Shown here: positions 1 through 6,135 of the stretch, piece after piece
Position numbering within the stretch: position 1 is the first letter of the stretch
Layout: every line of letters starts with the position of its first letter
Origin: an uncultured Porphyromonadaceae bacterium
Lineage (GTDB): Bacteria > Bacteroidota > Bacteroidia > Bacteroidales > Muribaculaceae
Assembly: GCA_900555915.1 (NCBI GenBank)
Contig: USNC01000091.1
Coordinates: 1 to 6,135, forward strand
DNA length: 6,135 nucleotides
Direction of reading: 5' to 3'
Notes under the pieces: generated by a model
What the model was told of the DNA's origin: nothing
Databases searched by the model: none
Seen by the model: only the letters and a program-made list of their open reading frames with translations
Program-made: the position numbers and the translations under genes

Positions 1-40
1 CTCAGTGTCTCGTGGGCTCGGAGATGTGTATAAGAGACAG
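1..40 (+). other. Illumina Nextera adapter remnant (not genomic)
   Basis: Positions 7-40 match the 34-base Nextera read-2 transposase adapter from end to end. Its last 19 bases (22-40, AGATGTGTATAAGAGACAG) are the Tn5 mosaic end. Positions 1-6 (CTCAGT) sit where the i7 index lies in that adapter and may be the tail of an index, which is an inference. Genomic sequence therefore starts at 41, exactly after the mosaic end, as expected for a tagmentation junction. The mosaic end should not be read as a natural Tn5 or IS50 insertion: no transposase or IS arm is present. Confidence 0.97.
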
Positions 41-67
41 CGACAAATTCTGTAATATTATACCAAC

Positions 68-535
68 ATGGACAAGGTAGACAATCTGGACAGAAAGATC
101 CTGAACATCATCATGAACAATGCCCGCACCCCGTCGAAGGATGTGGCAATCGTATGCGGCGTATCCCGTGCCGCTATCCACCAGCGCATACAGCGTCTCA
201 TCGAAATGGGCGTGATAATCGGCTCCGGCTATGACGTTGACCCGAAGAAACTCGGCTACAACACATGCACCTACGTAGGCGTGAAACTTGAGAAAGGCTC
301 AATGTACCGCGAGGTAGTGGCCGCTCTCGAGGGAATCCCCGAAGTAGTGGAATGCCACTTCACCACTGGCCCCTACTCGATGCTGATGAAAGTCTTCGCT
401 CGCGACAACCAGCACCTGATGGAGCTTCTCAACGACCGCATCCAGCATATCCAGGGTGTGACTGAAACCGAGACATTGATTTCTCTCGAGCAGTCAATGA
501 ACCGTCAGATAAAACTCCAGACTGATGAAAAGTAA
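68..535 (+). CDS. Lrp/AsnC family transcriptional regulator
   Basis: This 155-residue protein has the normal length and two-domain layout of the Lrp/AsnC (feast/famine) family. Residues 6-50 form the winged helix-turn-helix: LDRKIL at 7-12, then a helix pair with the turn at G31-V32-S33, then the recognition helix and RLIEMGVI (43-50). Residues 66-140 form the RAM domain used for ligand binding and oligomerisation, with TTGPYSMLMKV at 99-109 and GVTETETLISLE at 130-141. The usual G-x-Y-D of the RAM motif reads G-P-Y-S here. Family members bind DNA as dimers to octamers and often sense amino acids; the ligand and targets of this one cannot be read from the sequence. The start at 68 puts the HTH at the usual distance from the N-terminus, and only 27 genomic bases precede it, so its promoter is outside the window. 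Its last 11 bases overlap the next gene, which suggests co-transcription and possibly regulation of that operon. Confidence 0.93.
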   Translation: MDKVDNLDRKILNIIMNNARTPSKDVAIVCGVSRAAIHQRIQRLIEMGVIIGSGYDVDPKKLGYNTCTYVGVKLEKGSMYREVVAALEGIPEVVECHFTTGPYSMLMKVFARDNQHLMELLNDRIQHIQGVTETETLISLEQSMNRQIKLQTDEK

Positions 536-3005
536 CAGGAATCTGATTTTCACCATATCGGCGGCTCTGCTTTTAGCAGCAGTCGCCTTTATGTTTTTCT
601 TCCCTGACGCCATGGAGGGAAGAGTGCTTCAGCAGCACGACATTCAGCAGGGGCTTGCAAATGGCCACGAGCAGCAGGCTTATGAGGAAGCCACCGGCGA
701 ATCTACCCGCTGGACCAACTCGCTCTTCGGCGGTATGCCCACTTTCCAGATTGCGCCTTCTTACCCGGCCAACGACTTCCTGAGCTGGATTCAGACCGTA
801 TATATGCTCGGTCTTCCCTCTCCGGCAAATCTGCTATTCGGCATGATGATCGGATTCTTCATCATGTGCCTCTGCATGAAGATGCGATGGAGCGAGGCCC
901 TTTTCGCCTCGCTTGCCTGGGGGTTCTCTTCCTACTTCATAATTATCATAGGTGCCGGACACATTTGGAAGTTCCTTACGCTTTGCTACATACCCCCCAC
1001 GATAGGCGGACTTACCCTTATCTACAGGAAGAAATGGATCGCCGGAAGCGCCCTAACCGCTCTTTTCTCCGCACTGCAGCTCATGAGCAACCATCCGCAG
1101 ATGTCTTACTATTTCATGCTTGTGATGGCCTGCATGGCTCTGGCATGGCTCTGGATAGCGGTCAAAGAGAAGAAAACGGCGCAGTGGGCGGTGTCTACCT
1201 GCATTCTCATCGCCTCCGGGCTCGTAGGAGCGGCCGCCAACTCGGCAAGCCTGTACAACTCGCTCGAATACAGCAAGGAGACCGTGCGCGGCAAGGCCAC
1301 GGAAATAACCGTCGACGACACTCCGGCGGCTACCGGAATGGACAAGGAGGCCATTACTGCATGGAGCTACGGCCTCGACGAGACTTGGTCGCTGCTGATA
1401 CCCAACGTGAAGGGTGGCGCGTCGCTCAAACCGGTGGCCGGACAGAACCGGATAATGTCGGTGGCCGACACCGACATGGGGGCCGACCGCTATCTGTCTC
1501 AGGAGGAGATGCAATTCGCCGGACAGTTCACTCAATATTTCGGCGATCAGCCTATGACGAATGGACCCGTATATGTGGGCGCATTCGTACTGATGCTCGC
1601 CATTCTCGCCATGTTTGTGGTGAGAGGCCGATGGGAAACGCCGATGAAATGGGCGCTTTTCGTGGCTTCAATTCTTTCGGTGACGCTCAGCTGGGGACAT
1701 AATTTCAGCGCCCTCACCGATTTCATGATCGACTGTTTTCCGGGCTACAACAAATTCCGCACCGTCAGTTCGATTCTGGTCATAGTGGAATTCTGCATTC
1801 CGCTGCTCGCAGTGCTGTGCGTGCGTCAGATAATCAATACGAAGGATTTCTTCAAGGAAAACAAGTGGACCGTAGTCTGCGTCATGGGAGCCGGACTCGC
1901 GGTGTGCCTTATCGGATGGATAGCGCCGTCGGTGTTTGGAGAGCCATACTCGGTGTCTGAACTGAACTATCTCAAGGAAGCCGGTGTCTTCTCCAATCCT
2001 GCCTACTCGAATGCGATGCAGGGAATATCGGATGGGCGTCTGGGCCTTGTGTCGGGCGATTCGCTACGCTCTCTGATGTTTATCCTCGCAGGCTGCCTGC
2101 TGCTCCTGCTTTGGGAAAAGAAAGCGATAACCAACAGCAGCATACTTGTATGCAGCCTGTCGGTGCTTGTGCTTATCGACCTTTTCAGCGTCAACAAACG
2201 CTATGTGGATTCCGACAACTTCCTGACCGCCGAGAGCGACGAGGCCGCATTCACTGCAACCCCGGCCGACTTGGAGATTCTGAAGGACACCACCAACTAC
2301 AGGGTGATGGACATACCGGGATTCTCCTCGGCGCGCAGCAGTTATTTCCACAAGACCATCGGCGGATACCACGCCGCGAAGCTCACCCGCTACAACGACC
2401 TCATCGAGCATCAGATATCCAAAGGCAATCCCTACGTGCTAAACATGCTCAACGCGAAATACTTCCTCACCGGCGACGGCGACTACCGGATGAATCCGGA
2501 GGCTTTCGGCAACGCATGGCTTGTCGACACGCTGACCTATGTGTCGACACCTGCGGAAGAGATGGAGGCGCTCGGCTCTCTCGTGCATCGCAACACGGCG
2601 GTGGCCGACAGAAAATTTGCCGCAACCATCGGGGAAAGCAGCCCAATATCGGAAGGCGACACCATTTATGAGACTTCATACGCGCCCAACCGCCTCACCT
2701 ACAAGGCTCGCCTCGCGAAGGAGGGTGTGGCGGCATTCTCGGAAGTATATTTTCCATGGGGTTGGAAGGCCACTGTCAACGGCAAGGAGACCCCGATAGG
2801 ACGTGTGAACTACGCGCTCCGGGCCATGAGACTTCCGGCCGGCGAGAGCGACATCGTAATGACGTTCGAACCGGAATCGGTGAAGAAAGCCAATGCTGTG
2901 AGTATGGCTTCGGTCGGGATAATCTATCTTCTTATCATCTGTGCCATTGCCAATGTGGCGGGAGCATTGATACGCAAGGGAAAGAAACAATCCCCGAATG
3001 CTTGA
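525..3005 (+). CDS. YfhO family multi-pass membrane protein (GT-C-like, putative glycosyltransferase)
   Basis: This 826-residue protein is a full-length member of the YfhO family as found in Bacteroidetes. I count about 14 hydrophobic segments: one at 7-26, six between 100 and 240, six between 348 and 556, and one at 791-810. The first external loop carries D39 (QHDIQQ) followed by WTNS (63-66) and GGMP (69-72); an acidic residue in this loop is typical of GT-C enzymes. A soluble domain of about 230 residues (557-790) holds YFHKTIGGYHAAKL (607-620), YFPWGW (742-747) and NYALRA (762-767), all characteristic of the family. In Bacillus subtilis, YfhO is implicated in glycosylating lipoteichoic acid from a lipid-linked sugar. 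This organism is probably Gram-negative and has no such polymer, so the acceptor here is unknown and may be an envelope glycan or protein. The ATG lies inside the end of the regulator gene (shared ATGAAAAGTAA, 525-535), so translation is probably coupled. The next gene starts 9 bases after the stop. Confidence 0.9.
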   Translation: MKSNRNLIFTISAALLLAAVAFMFFFPDAMEGRVLQQHDIQQGLANGHEQQAYEEATGESTRWTNSLFGGMPTFQIAPSYPANDFLSWIQTVYMLGLPSPANLLFGMMIGFFIMCLCMKMRWSEALFASLAWGFSSYFIIIIGAGHIWKFLTLCYIPPTIGGLTLIYRKKWIAGSALTALFSALQLMSNHPQMSYYFMLVMACMALAWLWIAVKEKKTAQWAVSTCILIASGLVGAAANSASLYNSLEYSKETVRGKATEITVDDTPAATGMDKEAITAWSYGLDETWSLLIPNVKGGASLKPVAGQNRIMSVADTDMGADRYLSQEEMQFAGQFTQYFGDQPMTNGPVYVGAFVLMLAILAMFVVRGRWETPMKWALFVASILSVTLSWGHNFSALTDFMIDCFPGYNKFRTVSSILVIVEFCIPLLAVLCVRQIINTKDFFKENKWTVVCVMGAGLAVCLIGWIAPSVFGEPYSVSELNYLKEAGVFSNPAYSNAMQGISDGRLGLVSGDSLRSLMFILAGCLLLLLWEKKAITNSSILVCSLSVLVLIDLFSVNKRYVDSDNFLTAESDEAAFTATPADLEILKDTTNYRVMDIPGFSSARSSYFHKTIGGYHAAKLTRYNDLIEHQISKGNPYVLNMLNAKYFLTGDGDYRMNPEAFGNAWLVDTLTYVSTPAEEMEALGSLVHRNTAVADRKFAATIGESSPISEGDTIYETSYAPNRLTYKARLAKEGVAAFSEVYFPWGWKATVNGKETPIGRVNYALRAMRLPAGESDIVMTFEPESVKKANAVSMASVGIIYLLIICAIANVAGALIRKGKKQSPNA

Positions 3006-3014
3006 AAAAGAACG

Positions 3015-3566
3015 ATGAAATCGTATTTTTCCGATATTATCACAAGATGGCGCCATACCCTCGGGTATGGCGTTCATTCGCCTCTGGCATTCCGCATCAT
3101 CAAGGAGTGCGTGCATCCCGACAGCCGCTACGCCTACTATGCAGACTCCGCAATAGACTATATGTTCGCCGGCGACCGCCGGCTGCGGTCTCGCCTCAGG
3201 ATGCTTGTCAGACTCATAGCCAACCTTAAGCCCCGACATATCCATATGCCTGACTGCGACCGGAGGATAGCGGATATAATAGCCGCAGCTTTTCCTGCAA
3301 TAAAGTTGACCCGGCATGAAAAAGGAGCCAAAAACGCCGATTTTATCGTGATTTTCGGCGACATGGACTCTGCATCATTATGGAACTCCTCTGATGAAGG
3401 CAACGAATTGACGCTTCTCGAATTTCATCAAGGCTGTGTGAAGCCTGAAGACCTATCAGGCGCCGGATCGATGAAATGCGGCCCGACATTGATCATTGCC
3501 TGCTGCGACTTCACTCTTCGTCTTCGACGCCACGGAATGCAACGGGTGGAATACAAACTGCTGTAA
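3015..3566 (+). CDS. Small methyltransferase-like protein, SAM motif apparently lost
   Basis: This 183-residue soluble protein has no signal peptide or membrane segment. Its N-terminus, GYGVHSPLAFRI (17-28) followed by YAYYADSAID (39-48), resembles the GVHSPF-type start of a group of Bacteroidetes class I SAM-dependent methyltransferases of roughly 230-260 residues. The strand after LKPR (71-74), where those enzymes carry a glycine-rich E-x-G-x-x-x-G SAM loop, reads HIHMPDCDRR (75-84) with no glycine. ADFIVIFGD (108-116) sits where a later fold strand ending in D would be. The protein is also shorter than its relatives. I infer a degenerate or repurposed methyltransferase fold that probably cannot bind SAM normally; catalysis should not be assumed. 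The reading frame is intact, so it is not an obvious pseudogene. It starts 9 bases after the YfhO-type gene and ends 2 bases before xerD, which places it inside the operon. The family link is from memory of the motif, and the protein could instead be a lineage-specific family of unknown function. Confidence 0.72.
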   Translation: MKSYFSDIITRWRHTLGYGVHSPLAFRIIKECVHPDSRYAYYADSAIDYMFAGDRRLRSRLRMLVRLIANLKPRHIHMPDCDRRIADIIAAAFPAIKLTRHEKGAKNADFIVIFGDMDSASLWNSSDEGNELTLLEFHQGCVKPEDLSGAGSMKCGPTLIIACCDFTLRLRRHGMQRVEYKLL

Positions 3567-3568
3567 GA

Positions 3569-4477
3569 ATGGAATCCAACGACACTGTGGCTGACTTCGA
3601 GTCATATCTGATGCTGGAGCGCGGCATGGCCGACAACACCCGCCAGGCGTATCTGACGGATGTGGGACACCTCATGGAATTTCTCGATGAAAAGGGGATA
3701 GATCCGACCATGGTGGAGCAGGCGCACCTGCACGAGTTCGCATGCACCCTGCGCGACTTCGGAATAGGGCCCCGAAGCCAGGCGAGAATACTGTCGGGAA
3801 TAAGAAGTTATTTCAAATTCCTTAAATTGTCCGGACTGATCGAAAAAAATCCTACCGATCTCCTTGAGTCGCCTCGCCTCGGGCGTCATCTTCCGGAGGT
3901 GTTGAGTGTGGAGGAGATCGACATGATGATAGAGCAGATACCGGCCGACAAGGATGAATCGCCGCGCAACCATGCCATAATCGAGACTCTTTACGGGAGC
4001 GGTCTGCGGGTGTCGGAACTAATCGACGCCCGCCTTTCGCGCCTGAATATGGAGGAAGGCTATCTGATAGTGGAGGGAAAAGGGAGCAAGCAGCGGATCG
4101 TGCCGGTCTCGCCCACCGCACTAACGCTTATCAAGGAGTATCTGCCGATGAGATCGCGACTTAAAATTAAGGATGACTCTCACGACATAATTTTCCTGAA
4201 CCGACGCGGCGGCAAGATGACTCGGGTGATGGTATTCTACATAATACGCGACCTCGCCGCCGCGGCCGGAATATTGAAGAAAGTATCGCCCCACACACTC
4301 CGCCATTCTTTCGCCACGCATCTCCTCGAAGGCGGGGCCTCTCTACGGGTAATCCAGGAACTGTTGGGACACGAGTCGCTGGAGACTACAGAAATCTACG
4401 TGCATCTCGACCGCTCACGCCTCCGCGAGGAACTGCTGACCCACCACCCCCACTACCGCAACCGCAGAGAATCCTGA
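3569..4477 (+). CDS. xerD: Site-specific tyrosine recombinase XerD
   Basis: This 302-residue protein is a complete tyrosine recombinase. The SAM-like core-binding domain covers residues 6-90 (FESYLMLERGMADNTRQAY at 10-28), and the catalytic domain covers about 107-295. All six catalytic residues are present: R147 (SGLRVSEL), K171 (EGKGSKQR), H242 and R245 (HTLRH), H268 (LLGHES) and nucleophile Y277 (TTEIYVHLD). Spacing matches E. coli XerD (R148, K172, H244, R247, H270, Y279). The THHP C-terminal tail favours XerD over XerC. With XerC, it resolves chromosome dimers at the dif site under FtsK control; no partner gene or dif site is visible here. An in-frame ATG at 3476 would add 31 unconserved residues and overlap the upstream gene by 91 bases. 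The ATG at 3569 lies 2 bases after the upstream stop (TAAGAATG) and gives the family's normal N-terminus, so I chose it. Translation is probably coupled to the upstream gene. Nothing marks it as a phage or integron integrase. Confidence 0.95.
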   Translation: MESNDTVADFESYLMLERGMADNTRQAYLTDVGHLMEFLDEKGIDPTMVEQAHLHEFACTLRDFGIGPRSQARILSGIRSYFKFLKLSGLIEKNPTDLLESPRLGRHLPEVLSVEEIDMMIEQIPADKDESPRNHAIIETLYGSGLRVSELIDARLSRLNMEEGYLIVEGKGSKQRIVPVSPTALTLIKEYLPMRSRLKIKDDSHDIIFLNRRGGKMTRVMVFYIIRDLAAAAGILKKVSPHTLRHSFATHLLEGGASLRVIQELLGHESLETTEIYVHLDRSRLREELLTHHPHYRNRRES

Positions 4478-4528
4478 CCTCACGGCTATTCTCCCCCGAA
4501 ATCAACCTCCGACGCCGATGGATTGTTA

Positions 4529-4536
4529 TATCTTTA
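4529..4536 (+). promoter_or_regulatory. Weak candidate Bacteroidetes -7 element
   Basis: TATCTTTA matches seven of eight positions of the Bacteroidetes -7 consensus TAnnTTTG and lies in the spacer upstream of the DUF389-type gene. No TTTG-like -33 element is visible at the expected distance, and transcription would start inside the first repeat copy, about 130 bases before the start codon. This is a tentative call. The 199-base spacer does suggest that the downstream gene has its own promoter somewhere within it. Confidence 0.2.
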
Positions 4537-4598
4537 ATCCCGCGGGTTGGAGGAATGTGAGGGCACTTTAATCCCGCGGGTTGGAGGAGTGTTAGGGC
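4532..4598. repeat. Two-copy tandem direct repeat, 34-bp period, with CCCGCGGG core
   Basis: Copy 1 is 4532-4564 and copy 2 is 4566-4598, with one base between them. They agree at 31 of 33 positions, differing at 4555/4589 (A/G) and 4559/4593 (G/T). Each begins CTTTAATCCCGCGGG and ends AGGGC. The 8-bp palindrome CCCGCGGG lies at 4539-4546 and 4573-4580. As DNA it could be a dimeric protein site; as RNA the two copies could pair with each other as an 8-bp GC stem around a 26-base loop. A partial echo of the unit follows just before the next gene, with CCCGCG at 4646-4651 and CTTTAAT at 4655-4661, in the opposite order. There is no Cas gene, and two copies with a single-base spacer are not a CRISPR array. 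The function is unknown. Confidence 0.85.
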
Positions 4599-4648
4599 GG
4601 AAGCCCGAAAAGCAAAAGCAAAAAGCCCAAAGCCCAAAAGTCGAGCCC
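4595..4648. repeat. Low-complexity A-rich tract with recurring AAAGC and GCCC words
   Basis: After the tandem repeat, the spacer becomes a run of short A-rich words ending in GC or GCCC. GCCC occurs at 4603-4606, 4625-4628, 4632-4635 and 4645-4648, with AAAAGC units between. The first GCCC can pair with GGGC at 4595-4598 to form a 4-bp hairpin with a GGAA (GNRA-type) loop. The stem is too short and lacks a T tract, so it is not a convincing terminator. The tract may come from replication slippage, or be part of a dispersed intergenic repeat together with the tandem copies. No open reading frame in it looks real. Confidence 0.5.
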
Positions 4649-4676
4649 GCGAAACTTTAATTCCAACTTTCAAGAC

Positions 4677-6050
4677 ATGGATTACGACAACAGATTCTGG
4701 AACAGACTGAAGAGATATGCCGAAAACTACTTCACATTCTCCGGCTTCCTGATACCTCAGGAAGAGGCGGAGCAGTCGATACGGGAGGAGGTGTCATTCC
4801 GCGGCACAAACCTCGTGATTCTGGTTCTGGCCATATTCATAGCCTCTCTCGGCCTAAACACGAACTCGACAGCCGTCATTATCGGCGCGATGCTGATATC
4901 CCCCCTGATGGGACCTATCATCGGCATCGGTCTCGGCATTGGCATCACTGACTTCGACCTGCTGAAACGCTCCTCCCGCAATCTGATCATTGCGGCGGCA
5001 TTCTCAATGCTCACCTCCGCCATATACTTCCTCATATCCCCGGTGGCGGAAGGCCATAGCGAACTGCTGGCCCGCACCACTCCTACCATCTACGACGTGC
5101 TGATCGGATTTTTCGGCGGAGGAGCCGGAATAGTGGCCATATGCTCGCGCAGCAAGGGCAACGTGATACCCGGCGTGGCTATAGCCACCGCCCTCATGCC
5201 CCCGCTATGCACCGCGGGCTACGGACTTGCGACCCTGCAGATGCACTACTTCCTGGGCGCCACATATTTATTCCTCATCAATTCGATATTCATCGGTCTG
5301 GCCACTTTCGTAGGGGTGAAACTGTTCAAGTTCAAACCTGTGGCCACCACAAATCCGGAGCGCGCCAAACGAATACGCCGCCTCGTCTACACGCTTGCAA
5401 TCCTGACTCTTATACCGTCGGTCTATCTCACTTACAACATGCTCCGTCAGAGCCGCTTCGAGATCAATACCTCGCAGTTTATAGACCAGGAATGCCAATG
5501 GCCAGACACTCACGTCCTCTCTACTAAAGCGACATGGTCGAAACACGACAAGCAACTGAGCATCACCCTCATAGGCAAGGCTTTACCGGAAGATTCACTT
5601 CAACTCGCCCTCTCTTCAAGATTGAAATTCTACGGTCTGGCCGGAACTCAATTGAAGATAATACAGGGCAACGGACAGATCAACGCCTCCAATATCGAGA
5701 ATGCCTCCATAAAAGACATATATCAGATAAGCCAGACCGCTCTCCAGAAAAAGCAGGAGACAATCGACTCCCTCGACCATGTGCTGAAGACATACCATAA
5801 GGAACTATCGGGCGCCGCCGTGGCAAGTCCCGAAATAAAAGTCGTATTCCCATGGATCAGCGAGATCGCTATAACCCGCTCGGTGGTCGCAAGGCCGGAA
5901 ACCGGAGCAACCGACACCCTCAACCTCGCCCTTGTCTATACCGGCAAACACGGAATGACCGCCACAGAAAAGACCCGCCTCACCGAATATCTGAAAGCCC
6001 GCCTAAAACTCCCCAACCTGAAAACCGTAACCCTGGACACATCATTCTAA
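4677..6050 (+). CDS. DUF389 (TIGR00341-type) membrane protein
   Basis: This 457-residue protein has the hallmark DUF389 core. A cytoplasmic N-terminal stretch (1-42) leads into about six membrane segments (45-60, 65-88, 103-121, 139-157, 164-187, 193-217) and a seventh at 235-254. Family motifs are NSTAVIIGAMLISPLMGP (63-80), GFFGGGAGIVA (144-154) and VIPGVAIATALMPPLCTAGYG (163-183 region). Residues 255-457 form a soluble, mostly polar C-terminal region with a heptad-like helix around 345-376. With seven segments and a cytoplasmic N-terminus it would be periplasmic, which is an inference. The biochemical role of DUF389 proteins is not established, so none is assigned. The ATG at 4677 is preferred because the next methionine (M72) would remove the first membrane segment. 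The gene stands 199 bases after xerD with no tight coupling, so it is probably a separate transcript. No Shine-Dalgarno sequence precedes it, as is common in Bacteroidetes. Confidence 0.92.
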   Translation: MDYDNRFWNRLKRYAENYFTFSGFLIPQEEAEQSIREEVSFRGTNLVILVLAIFIASLGLNTNSTAVIIGAMLISPLMGPIIGIGLGIGITDFDLLKRSSRNLIIAAAFSMLTSAIYFLISPVAEGHSELLARTTPTIYDVLIGFFGGGAGIVAICSRSKGNVIPGVAIATALMPPLCTAGYGLATLQMHYFLGATYLFLINSIFIGLATFVGVKLFKFKPVATTNPERAKRIRRLVYTLAILTLIPSVYLTYNMLRQSRFEINTSQFIDQECQWPDTHVLSTKATWSKHDKQLSITLIGKALPEDSLQLALSSRLKFYGLAGTQLKIIQGNGQINASNIENASIKDIYQISQTALQKKQETIDSLDHVLKTYHKELSGAAVASPEIKVVFPWISEIAITRSVVARPETGATDTLNLALVYTGKHGMTATEKTRLTEYLKARLKLPNLKTVTLDTSF

Positions 6051-6135
6051 CCTTTCTCAGACCCATATCATAAAATTTCAGCCTCGCCGGCACATAAACT
6101 ATCCTCATAACCTTATCACCTTATACCTTCAAGTT
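6051..6135. other. Non-coding window end, no feature recognised
   Basis: These 85 bases after the DUF389 gene are AT-richer than the genes. They contain no strong stem followed by a T run, no tRNA-like fold and no start of a further gene on either strand that I can support. The only structures seen are the short palindrome GCCGGC at 6086-6091 and a doubled CCTTAT (6111-6116, 6119-6124). Transcript termination, if it occurs here, is not by a visible intrinsic terminator. Confidence 0.6.

Noticed and set aside
22..40. Tn5/IS50 mosaic end as a natural transposon terminus
   Set aside because: It is continuous with the synthetic read-2 adapter at 7-21 and there is no transposase, so it is a library artefact.
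866..1702. 278-residue open frame on the + strand inside the YfhO-type gene
   Set aside because: It lies in another frame of a clearly coding gene, is rich in Arg, His and Gly, and has no recognisable domain: a shadow frame of GC-rich coding DNA.
2676..3317. 213-residue open frame on the - strand across the yfhO-type/small gene junction
   Set aside because: It is antisense to two supported genes, shows no motif and has shadow-like composition.
3335..3360. Inverted repeat CGCCGA/TCGGCG as a terminator
   Set aside because: It is a 6-bp stem with a 14-base loop inside an intact coding frame, with no T run after it, and xerD follows in the same operon.
3476..3568. Upstream in-frame start that would lengthen XerD by 31 residues
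   Set aside because: It overlaps the preceding gene by 91 bases and the extra residues do not look like a XerD N-terminus. The ATG at 3569 gives the normal family length.
4532..4598. CRISPR array or dif-type XerCD site beside xerD
   Set aside because: There are only two units with a one-base spacer, so it is not a CRISPR array. The unit lacks the two 11-bp arms around a 6-bp centre and the TTATGTTAA-like XerD arm expected of dif.
4386..4673. 95-residue - strand frame with a hydrophobic, signal-like N-terminus
   Set aside because: The hydrophobic stretch comes from reading the A-rich GCCC tract backwards, and the rest is antisense to the xerD end. There is no supporting context.

Overview
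The window looks like chromosomal DNA from a Bacteroidales bacterium, most plausibly a gut Muribaculaceae-type lineage. The grounds are protein character: a long YfhO-family protein with the GGYH and YFPWGW motifs, a small protein with the GYGVHSP N-terminus known from Bacteroidetes methyltransferases, and a XerD ending in a THHP tail. In addition, no clear Shine-Dalgarno sequence precedes any gene. The family-level assignment is inference from memory of such proteins, not a search. The first 40 bases are not biological: positions 7-40 are the Illumina Nextera read-2 transposase adapter, so genomic sequence starts at about position 41.

Four genes run head to tail on the + strand from 68 to 4477 with almost no space between them. 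They are an Lrp/AsnC-type regulator (68-535), a multi-pass YfhO-family membrane protein (525-3005, overlapping the regulator by 11 bases), a small methyltransferase-like protein that has lost its SAM-binding motif (3015-3566, after a 9-base gap), and the tyrosine recombinase XerD (3569-4477, after a 2-base gap). The packing suggests one transcript with translational coupling. Its promoter would lie upstream of the adapter junction and is not in the window.

A 199-base spacer (4478-4676) follows. It holds a 34-bp-period tandem direct repeat, two copies matching at 31 of 33 positions and each carrying the palindrome CCCGCGGG, then an A-rich tract with recurring AAAGC/GCCC words. The spacer leads into a complete DUF389-family membrane protein gene (4677-6050) on the same strand, probably its own transcription unit. 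The last 85 bases (6051-6135) hold no gene or terminator that I can see.

The theme is envelope and housekeeping: a ligand-responsive regulator next to a GT-C-like membrane protein, chromosome dimer resolution by XerD, and a DUF389 membrane protein of unknown function. I see no phage, CRISPR, toxin-antitoxin or defence system. The points most worth a second look are the adapter contamination, the repeat spacer, and the degenerate methyltransferase-like protein.
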